Shown: piece after piece, positions 56,333 through 64,000 of the stretch
Layout: each line of letters begins with the position of its first letter
How positions within the stretch are numbered: position 1 is the first letter of the stretch
Assembly: GCA_029844215.1 (NCBI GenBank)
Contig: CM056731.1
Span: 80,124,992-80,188,991, forward strand
Reading direction: 5' to 3'
DNA: 64,000 bases
Source: Przewalskia tangutica
Lineage: Eukaryota; Streptophyta; Magnoliopsida; Solanales; Solanaceae
Notes under the pieces: model-generated
Seen by the model: the letters and a program-made list of their open reading frames with translations, nothing else
Told to the model about the DNA's origin: nothing
The model's database searches: none
Made by a program: the position numbers and the translations under genes

Positions 56333-59082
56333 TGTCACGACCCGACCCCGGGGCCGCGACTAGTACCCTCTGGGTACCGTCGGTATATGTCGAGAATAGC
56401 AATGAACATACACAACACATACGCATAAAAGTAACATCACCGCCACGGTAAGGTCGCTTCCATAAAACATACTTAACAAAAGTATAATAGTACAACCGGT
56501 TCTTATAGCCCAAAACACATAGGTGGCCATGCACTTAAAGATAATAATCGTGGCGGGACAAGGCCCCGCCATACCACGGATGTACAAAATACCTATAGCA
56601 TCGGGAATATCCGTAATAAATAAGCTTCCGAGGAATGGCTTCGACACCGAATAGTGATCCTAAGAACGAGGATCCTCAATCGCTTACTTTACCGCGGATT
56701 GAACGCAGCCCAGGGAAGGGGTCGACACAATATGTACCAAGTATGTAAAGCTGGGAAAATACTGTAATATGATATCATAAGTCTAAAAGCAAGCTGGAGT
56801 CATGACAGACAATAAAATACCTTTTACTGTGCCTTACTAACAATGAGAGTGACAAGTATATCTGTATAATACTGCATAAAATAGGAGGCTCATGATCAAA
56901 ACAGGGTACCTCGCCCGTAGTATCAATAAAACCATCCTACTCCTGGGACTATTTCACCCGCATGGGTCCTGTGGACCCGCATGAGGTACTCCTCGCATCG
57001 GCTGTACCTGCCGGCATGGGACTATTTCACCCGCATAAGCCCATAAGGACTCGCATGAGGTATTCCTCGCATCATGGGTAGCAAATCCACGGAACAGGTG
57101 GTATAACGATCTTGGGGACTTTCCCCTCAGATATACTCTTACCACAAACAGATGGTATAACGATCTGGGTCAGTACTCGATATACTCTACACCGAGCGGA
57201 TGGTATAACGATCTTGGGGCTTGCCCTCGATATACTCTTATCTCGTGCGGATGGTATAACGATCTTGGATCCGCCTCGATATACTCTACATCAAGCGGAT
57301 GGTATGGCGATCTTGGCCGGCCCTCGCATACTCTTACACTGAAGGAGGTGGTATGACGATCTTGGGGCTTGCCCCTCAGACATACTCTTACCCTATCTCA
57401 AACTGTCATCATATCATAATAATAAATAAGTTAAGAAAACTTATAACTTCTTATTAGTCTTGTTCATATACCCTCTCATTTTAGTTTACTTAAGGCACTC
57501 AACCATATCTTTAATAAAAGAACACCGGGAGTTTAACCCAAGTACTACATACTTCAACTCTTTTGAAAATGACTCTTCTTTATACATAAAAAACCTTTGG
57601 GCAATTGATACCTTAAAATCAATTTGCCTCTCCATATACTTATCTTATTTAGAGTAAATCTCTTCTCATTAACCTTTTATGAAGCTAATAAACCAACTTC
57701 CCATAAAGTTGTTATATTAACTCTACACTTTAGTAAAATCATACTTTTCCCCTAACTAAGGGAATTATACATTCTTAAAATGAAACAAGTCATTATATAC
57801 TTAAAACAAGTAAGAATACCAAATCTCACGCTCACCGTACTACATAGTTTCATCTATTCATGCTCAAGAGATAGGAAAACTTCACATACCTCTTTGGTCA
57901 ATCCACTTGCCAAGTCCAAACTACCGCAAGTAATATTTCAACCTATAATAACCATGATATGTTCATTAACCTCTAATTTCAATGTAGAACAATCTAACTC
58001 AAAAGCCACTAAATTCTATGGAAAATTGGGCAGCATTTCCTTTGTTTCTACATACTTTGCCACCTTTCTCAAGGCCGAATTTATCATCCAAATGCCACAT
58101 TCAAGGCTCAACAATCCAACAATGCAAAGGGGATTACACACCTAAACTTGGGTGTGTAAAATTCTGCCCCACAAGGTACAACAATTCACTTAATAATTCT
58201 AAGGTAGTTTTTAGGCTACAACATGCTCATAATCTCTTCTTAACCCATTCTCCATATCCAAACCACATTTTCTAGCATGCAATGACTCTAAGTGCATTAT
58301 TTTACTACCACAAGATCTTTCTTCTAAGCATGCAACACTAGAACTAATTCTAAAGGAAGAAATGTTACCTTAAAGTTTTTGCCAAAACTTATTCCAAATA
58401 TTGCTAGCTTCCTTGCCAAGAACACTACCACAACAATGCCAACAAGCTAGCTACAAGCTTCCTTTTCTTGTTCTTAACTTTCAGATTTTTCTTGGGTTTT
58501 TAGAGAGAAGGGGGAGCTGATTTTTAGAGAGAGGAAGATGTTTTAGAGATGACCAAGTCTACAAGACTTGGTCAATATAAGCCATGCAAGCAAAATCAGA
58601 TGGGGACACTTGTCACCTCCCATGGCCTTTTAAAAGAGAAATCGACTTTCCTAAGTTTTCCGCCCAAAATCCGCCTCGGCGCTTGCTGAAACTTCCGAGC
58701 ACGAACTTTGGCCCTCGCTGCATCTGGCGCGGCGCTGCAACTTCAGCGACCCTCAAGACTTTAGGCGCGCGGCCTGCATCCGCGCCGCGGCCATGCCGCT
58801 TTGCGAAACGCATTTCGCCCATTGCGCTGAACTTGTAACTCTCATAACTTTCTACTCCGACGTCCTATCGACGAACGGTTGGTTGCGTTGGAATCTAGAC
58901 TCAACGAACTACGCCCTAGGCCTTTAAAATACTTAGGAACTCTCAATGTACCCGGTCATAACCCGCTTCAAAGTGGACTAAAACCCGTCCGGAACGACCC
59001 GTCAACCTATCATTTGAAAATTTTAAGTCTTACATGCTTTCGTACGTTCCCATACGTAGGGTCAGAACTACGGGGTATAACA
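56333..59082 (-). repeat. 3' LTR of element 5 (family II)
   Basis: Left end TGTCACGACCCGACCCCGGG, right end ACTACGGGGTATAACA. It includes GACTATTTCACCCGCATGG units at 56945-57070, a six-unit minisatellite, TTGGGCAGCATTTCC near 58025, and a GC-rich block at 58650-58830. The palindrome is reduced to CTTCCCATAAAGTTGTTATA near 57700. LTRs D, F and G are relatives. Confidence 0.9.
57097..57400 (-). repeat. Minisatellite cassette of element 5 LTR (about 50 bp x 6)
   Basis: Six units start near 57098, 57151, 57199, 57250, 57298 and 57347, each with GGTATAACGATCTTGG and CTCGATATACTCTTAC-like words. It occupies the same place in the LTR as the 57-bp array of LTR D, but the two units are unrelated in sequence. 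Confidence 0.9.
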
Positions 59083-59095
59083 TTCTCCCTCCCTT
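59083..59095 (-). promoter_or_regulatory. Polypurine tract, element 5
   Basis: AAGGGAGGGAGAA on the minus strand next to the 3' LTR. Confidence 0.9.
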
Positions 59096-59219
59096 AGAAA
59101 CATTCGTCCCGAATGTTCCTTCTAGGCTTACTCAAATCACATCATCGACATAGACTCTCTTAACTATTCTTTTGCAAATAAAGAAGCTCCACGAGCCACA
59201 ACATACTGAAGCGTTCATG

Positions 59220-59684
59220 CTAAATCAAAACTAACAAACAGGAAAGTAGGTTACCTGGAGGCATAGGGAATAAGTGAGGATACTTCTTCATCATGTCATC
59301 CTCTGCTTCCCATGTCATTTCCTCCCTGTTCTCGTTCCGCCAAAGGACCTTGACGGAAGCCACGTCTTCGTCGAAGTCGTCTAACACGACGATCGAGTAT
59401 CGCTATGGGACTCTCTCATACGATAACTCCTCTCACTTGACATCTGAACCGTGCACTCTAGATGGATCTCCAATACATTTCCGCAACATGGACACATGAA
59501 AAACTGGATGCACCGCCTCCAAATCGGACGGAAGATCTAACTCATAGGCAACCTTGCATACCCTACGGACAATCCGATACGGCCCAATGTACCTTGGGCT
59601 AAGCTTCCCTTTCTTCCCAAATCTCATCACGCCCTTCATGGGCGATACCTTTAGGAAAACCCAATCATCTATCTCAAATGACAA
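59220..59684 (-). pseudogene. Integrase C-terminal part and chromodomain, element 5
   Basis: The frame from 59684 reads the integrase C-terminal domain: [14 protein letters not shown], then the GPY motif (YIGPYRIVRRV) and HPVFHVSMLRKC. After a TGA (59433-59435) the same frame continues EELSYERVP, a second stop (TAG), and then ASVKVLWRN with MTWEAEDDM and KKYPHLF, the conserved end of a plant chromovirus chromodomain, up to a stop at 59220-59222. Chromodomains direct integration to heterochromatin by binding histone marks, fitting this nested region. The stretch between the stops and VKVLW is altered, probably by small indels. Confidence 0.85.
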
Positions 59685-60789
59685 GTGTCGACGCCGATGA
59701 TCCGCATCGACTTCGACTGAGCTGCCAACAACCGCTCCTGGATAAGCTTCACCTTATCCACAGCCTGCTGAACTAAGTCTGGCCCGACTAACTGGACTTC
59801 TCCCACCTCGAACCAGCCTATCGGTGACCTGCACTTCCTCCCGTATAAGGCCTCATAAGGCGCCATCTGAATACTGGAATGGTAGCTATTGTTATAAGCA
59901 AACTCCACGAGAGGTAAATGATCCTCCCAGCTACCCCTGAAATCAATAACACAAGCCCGCAACATATCCTCAAGTGTCTGGATAGTGCGCTCGGCCTGTC
60001 CGTCAGTCTGAGGATGAAACGCCGTACTGAGACTCACCTGTGTCCCTAATCCTTCAAAAGACCTCGGAAATTAGCCGAGACCGGGCCTCTATCCGATATA
60101 ATCGACACCGACTCATGCGCCTCACAATCTCTCTAATATATAATCGGGCATAGTCCTCAGCTGAAAACGTCGTTCTGACCGGAAGAAAATGGGCTGATTT
60201 CGTCAGCCTGTCGACAATCACCCAAATGGAATCATGCTTCCTCTGAGTGGTAGGTAGCCCTGTAATAAAATCCATATTTATCACCTCCCATTTCCAAGTT
60301 GGAATATCAATGGCCTGCAACAGCCCACCGGGCTTCTGGTGCTCAATCTTAACCTGCTGACAATTCGGGCACTGCGCCACGAACTCCGCAACGTCCCGCT
60401 TAAGGCCATCCCACCAATACACGCATCTGAGGTCATGATACATCTTAGTCGCCCCCGGATGAATAGAATAACGAGCACTGTGTGCCTCCCCCAGAATCTG
60501 CTGACGAAGTCCTGTCACATCGGGAACACACAACCGGCCCTCGAATCTTAGCACCCCATCAGGCGCTACCTCAAATAGACTCTTCTCCTTCTGGAGAGCT
60601 GCATCTCGGTACCGTACCAAAATCGGATCCTCATACTGTCGCCTCTTTACCTCCTCGACGATAGAAGACTCGGCAACCTCTCGAACCCGAATTCCCTCAC
60701 TATCAGAATCAACCAAACGAACCCCAAGGCTCGCTAGCTGATGTAACTCTCGGACCATATCCCTCTTCTCTGGCTGAACATCAGACAGA
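59669..60789 (-). pseudogene. Integrase, zinc-binding and catalytic core, element 5
   Basis: Within the frame 61145-60054, residues 229-262 give the HHCC zinc finger (H229, H237, C259, C262; CPNCQQVK). The first catalytic Asp is at residue 292 (NMDFITGLP). The second Asp (SDRGP) is present at 60091-60093, but in another frame, because of a shift after residue 340. The third residue, Glu, is E16 of the next frame (60037-59669), in [11 protein letters not shown]. The DD35E residues all exist but are spread over two or three frames. A separate 59-codon stretch leads into the C-terminal domain. Confidence 0.9.
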
Positions 60790-61145
60790 CTACCCATCGA
60801 TCTGCGACTAATGGCATCTGCAACCACATTGGCCTTCTCTGGGTGGTATAGAATATCAACATCGTAATCCTTAAGTAGCTCCAACCACCGTCTCTGCCGC
60901 AAGTTCAGTTCCCTCTGGCTGAAGATGTACTGGAGACTCTTGTGGTCTGTGTAAATATCCACATGAACTCCATATAAATAATGTCTCCAGATCTTTAAGG
61001 CATGAATCACTGCTGCCAACTCCAAGTCATGCGTGGGATAGTTCTTCTCATGCTTCCTAAGCTGTCGAGATGCATAAGCTATAACTCTGCCGTGCTGCAT
61101 CAGCACGCACCCAAGCCTGACACCTGACGCGTCACAATAAACCAC
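60790..61145 (-). pseudogene. RNase H domain, element 5
   Basis: Residues 1-118 of the frame starting at 61145: [13 protein letters not shown] (D5), [17 protein letters not shown] (E42), [12 protein letters not shown] (D67) and VVADAISRR (D110). All four acidic residues expected of a gypsy RNase H are kept. This domain removes the RNA template during reverse transcription. It follows the reverse transcriptase after a broken connection region (61146-61443) and runs straight into the integrase. Confidence 0.92.
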
Positions 61146-62085
61146 ATATCCATCTAAGCCCTATGGAAGAGTAAGAACTGGGGCGGTCGTCAACTTCTCC
61201 TTTAGTAACTGAAAACTTTCCTCACAAGTATCCGTCCACCGGAACATAGCCGCTTCCGAGTCGGCTTAGTCAAAATCTTGAAATAGAAGCAAACTTCTAC
61301 AAACCGCCGATAATAACTGCAAGGCCCAAAGCTACGCACTCCGGTGTAGTGGTGCGCCAAGTCTTGATCGCTTCAATCTTTGCTTGATCAACCCGAATAC
61401 CATCGCCCCGATAACATGTCCTAAGAAAGCCAGCGACGCCAAATTAACTCGCGACCGAGAACTTGGCATACAACTGCCGGTCTCGGAGGACTCCCAATAC
61501 CGTCCTCAAATGATCTGTATGCTCCCGCTCTGTGCGCGAATACACCAAGATATCATTAATAAACACTATAACGAACATATCCAAGAATGGCTTGAACACC
61601 CTATTCATCAAATCCATGAATACTGCTGGGGCGTTGGTCAATCCGAAAGACATCACCCTGAACTCATAGTGCCCATACCGGGTCCTGAATGCAGTCTTTG
61701 GGATATCTATCTCTCTAACTCGTACCTGATGATAACCAGACCGCAGGTCTATCTTGAAAAAACACTTTGCACCCTGCAACTGGTCAAACAAATCGTCAAT
61801 CCTGGGGAGGGGATATCTGTTCTTGATAGTTACCTTGTTCAGCTGCCTGTAATCAATACACATACGCAGCGTCTCATCCTTCTTCTTTACAAACAACACT
61901 GGTGCTCCCCAAGGAGAAACACTTGGCCTAATAAAGCCTTTCTCCAGCAAATCTTTCAGCTGGTCCTTCAACTCCAATTTCGGCGGGTGCCATCCTGTAT
62001 GGCGGAATAGATATCGATCGAGTATCTGGCGCCAAGTCAATGCTAAACTCAATCTCCCTCTCAGGAGGGATACCCGGAAGCTCAT
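61146..62085 (-). pseudogene. Reverse transcriptase, element 5, active-site mutant
   Basis: The frame 62085-61444 holds the palm and fingers: [52 protein letters not shown] (first catalytic Asp, residue 113), [20 protein letters not shown], and then FINDILVYS at residues 175-183. The family has Phe-Ile-Asp-Asp here; the first Asp codon is AAT (61557-61555), so one of the three metal-binding residues is lost. The frame before residue 35 is wrong: the true upstream part (PPYRMAPAE) is in the protease frame, so a shift lies near 61985. From 61443 to 61146 the thumb and connection survive only in pieces. Confidence 0.93.
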
Positions 62086-62734
62086 CTGGGAATACGTCTA
62101 GAAACTTTCTAACGACCGGAACTGACTGAAGGTCCGGTACCTCGGCCTCCGTGTCGAATACCCGAACCATATGATAGATGTACCCTTTCCGCACCATCTT
62201 TCTAGCCTTGAGGTAAGAAATAAACTTACCCCTCGGCGATGCAGTATTCCCCTTCCACTCGATAACCGGCTCGCCGGGAAACTGGAACCGAACTAATCTC
62301 TCCCTACAGTCCACGTTGGCATAGAAAGATGCTAGCCAATCCATACCCATAATCACATCAAAGTCTGTCATATCCAACTCTATCAAGTCGGCTAGAGTCT
62401 GACGGCTATCTATAGTCACAGGACAAGCCTTATACACTCGCTCAGCTACCACTGAATCACCTACTGGCGTAGCCACCTCAAAAGGTCTTATGGACTCGGG
62501 CTCTATCCCTATTATACTGGCAATATGAGGAGATATGTAGGACAAGGTAGAACCTGGATCTATCAAAGCATATACATCACGAAGAAACCAACAATGTACT
62601 GCGACATCCGCGACGCCTCGTCCCGCCACTGACATAACATAAATGCGGTTCTGAGGACCGCTAGAACTGGAACCCCTACCACGACCTCGCCGCGCTCGCT
62701 GGCCCATAAGTACCGCCTCCGGGCGTCTAACCAT
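61990..62734 (-). pseudogene. Aspartic protease and linker to reverse transcriptase, element 5
   Basis: Frame starting 62734. Residues 17-30 (RGRGRGSSSSGPQNR) are the end of Gag read into Pol without a stop. The protease active site is ALIDPGSTLSYIS (D59), and TDFDVIMGMDWLASF (residues 124-137) is the downstream conserved block. [20 protein letters not shown] (about 232-251) leads into the reverse transcriptase. This part is open for about 250 codons. Element 4 has a relic of the same protease. Confidence 0.9.
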
Positions 62735-63921
62735 CGAAGATGAAGATCCAAAGAATGCACTCGTCGGCTGAACTGTAATGCTCCCGCCGCCAAGGGACGG
62801 ACAATCTTAACCGGATGGCCTGCGCCACAAGAGTAACATGCTCACGAACCCATACGGCACTCGCCCGGATGAGACCTACAGAATCGAACACACCTAGAGG
62901 TAGGTGGTCTCGACAGGCCGGCTCGCCTCCTCGAAACTCGACGCCCCGGAGCCACGACCGCCTCGAATAACCTCGCTGATCGACCTCCCGCCGAAATCGC
63001 GTGAAGGAGCACTCTGGCCGGCCGGAAGGTGGACTAGTTCGCTGCGAGGCCGCCCGCCAAAATCGCCTCGAACCCGATGTCACGCCTCTGGCCGCCCAAA
63101 TCTAGCTGATCCTTCCTCTCTCGCCCCGATCCTCGCGGCGTATGCTCGCATCTCCGCAATATCCATCCCTGGCTGAAGAGCCACTCCTAAGCAAGCAGTA
63201 ATCATGTGACGGTCTAGTCCCATCACGTATCTATGAACCCTGTCTGCCATATCAGCTACAATGGTGTGTGCATATCTGGCCAAGGAGTCAAACTCCAGGC
63301 TGTACTCCCTGATAGTCCTCCCGTCCTGTCTCAAGGTCAAGAACCTATCTACGCGGGCTCTCCTCACCTCAGGAGGCAAGAAGTGGTCTAGGAACGCCTC
63401 TGTGAACTCCTCCCAATCACCGGGAAGAGCATCCTCACCTCGACAATACCCATGACTCAAACCGTTCAACGCAATATCGCAGAATCCTGTAGAAAGCTAG
63501 TATAACGCACTCACTCGATGCCCTAAGAACTGCATGGTCCAGAATCGCCGGACAAATTCCTGCGATCCTCATCAAATCTCGAACCATAGAACTCGTGGGT
63601 GACAACCAGAAATCCGAATCAGAACTGTCGGCTTGGGTTGGCGCCGCTTCGTCGCTGCCGCCGCCACTACGCTTGGTCGGCAAGAATACCGTTTCGTAAT
63701 CTGTACTCGGGCCCGACGTGGGACTGGGGCTCGTACCGCGGTCTCGATGAGCCGCGTCCGCCGCCGAACTTCTTGAGGCCGGGCGACGACGTGGAACTTG
63801 CCGCCCTGAACATCATCTCTGGTAAGGACTGGGCCTGTGCCCTCGTGACTCTCCGCGTCCCACTAGCAGCACCCTCAGCTGCCTTGCCCTTCTGGGCTGC
63901 GGTTGCCTTGCGTGGAGGCAT
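62735..63921 (-). pseudogene. Gag, element 5 (frameshifted)
   Basis: Starts at 63921 with MPPRKATAAQKGKAAEGAAS, the same N-terminus as the gag-only elements. The frame breaks near 63670 and again near 63450. The core frame (63469-63080) reads LPGDWEEFTEAFLDHFLPPE, TIREYSLEFDSLARYAHTI and MADRVHRYVMGLDRH. The zinc-knuckle region near 62815-62850 keeps CYSCGAGHP, but the rest of the CX2CX4HX4C pattern is lost or out of frame. The gag passes into Pol with no stop or spacer, unlike elements 1, A, 2 and 3. Confidence 0.88.
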
Positions 63922-64000
63922 ATCTGATACATAAGGGAAAACATCAGGGGAGGTTCAACCTATAACTCAGCTCTATTGCACGATCTTAGAGTGAAAGAAT
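63922..64000 (-). other. Leader of element 5 (partial)
   Basis: On the minus strand it carries GATCGTGCAATAGAGCTGAG-type sequence, equivalent to GATCGTGCCTTAGAGCTGTG in element 1 (25720), so the PBS and 5' LTR should lie a few hundred bases past the window end. Confidence 0.75.

Larger units (their letters stand above)
56333..64000 (-). mobile_element. Element 5: chromovirus-like gypsy element with full Pol (partial, dead)
   Basis: On the minus strand, from the right edge: leader, gag, protease, reverse transcriptase, RNase H, integrase, chromodomain, purine tract, then a 2750-bp 3' LTR (59082 to 56333). The 5' LTR and PBS lie beyond 64000. The domain order, the GPY/F motif and the chromodomain place it among plant chromoviruses, most like the Tekay/Del group. 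Gag and every Pol domain need at least one frameshift or stop correction. Left flank AGCTG (56328-56332). Confidence 0.92.

Noticed and set aside
57097..57400. Regular repeats that could suggest a CRISPR array
   Set aside because: Plant nuclear context, no unique spacers; units are tandem and imperfect along their whole length.
58584..58838. GC-rich island that might be a host exon or promoter
   Set aside because: It lies inside the LTR of element 5, upstream of its right end, with no splice-site or protein support; a GC-rich LTR segment is the simpler reading.
61384..62010. 208-codon plus-strand frame opposite the reverse transcriptase
   Set aside because: Antisense to a clear reverse transcriptase; composition follows the codons of the other strand.

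Overview
The window is plant nuclear repeat DNA. No host gene, tRNA, rRNA or organellar gene was recognised. Almost every base belongs to long-terminal-repeat (LTR) retrotransposons of the Ty3/gypsy superfamily, inserted into one another in both orientations. The evidence is TG...CA LTRs with 5-bp target-site duplications, initiator-tRNA-Met-type primer binding sites (TGGTATCAGAGC), purine tracts, plant gypsy Gag with CCHC knuckles, and one chromovirus-like Pol. This looks like pericentromeric heterochromatin of a dicot; the genus cannot be read from the sequence.

Layout. 1-4563: 5' end of minus-strand element 0, inserted in plus-strand LTR G (4564-7114). 7115-7579: the only stretch I cannot tie to an LTR element. 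7580-18625: plus-strand LTR B, split by minus-strand element A (9158-18279, duplication ATATT). 18626-22061: three truncated minus-strand LTRs F, D and E, each interrupting the one before. 22062-45932: plus-strand array with three LTRs and two internal regions (LTR a, gag, LTR b, gag remnant, LTR c); LTR b is split by element 2 (30964-40120, duplication GGTAG). 45933-46214 and 55507-56332: two halves of a broken minus-strand element 4 with a protease relic, split by element 3 (46215-55501, duplication GGTTC). 56333-64000: minus-strand element 5 with a 3' LTR and a broken gag, protease, reverse transcriptase, RNase H, integrase and chromodomain; its 5' LTR lies beyond the window.

Elements 0, A, 1, 2 and 3 share a plan: LTRs of about 3.2-3.8 kb enclose only 1.4-2.6 kb of internal DNA holding a decayed gag and no reverse transcriptase. 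This resembles the gag-only non-autonomous class called TR-GAG. Elements 2 and 3 still carry integrase shreds, so they derive from complete elements by internal deletion. Element 5 is the only Pol source here and is itself dead: it has frameshifts, stops and an Asp-to-Asn change at the reverse transcriptase active site. The gag-only elements would need Pol supplied from elsewhere.

The structure most worth pursuing is in the LTRs and leaders. A conserved backbone (TATA box or boxes, a 50-bp double palindrome, a splice-donor-like hairpin) is combined with a subfamily-specific minisatellite placed 0.5-1.2 kb from the LTR 3' end. A hairpin with a GTGCAC loop follows every visible PBS, and a CAG/GTATATCC junction sits between gag and a conserved non-coding block. 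Differences between sister LTRs cluster in GC-rich parts, so some frameshifts may be assembly errors.
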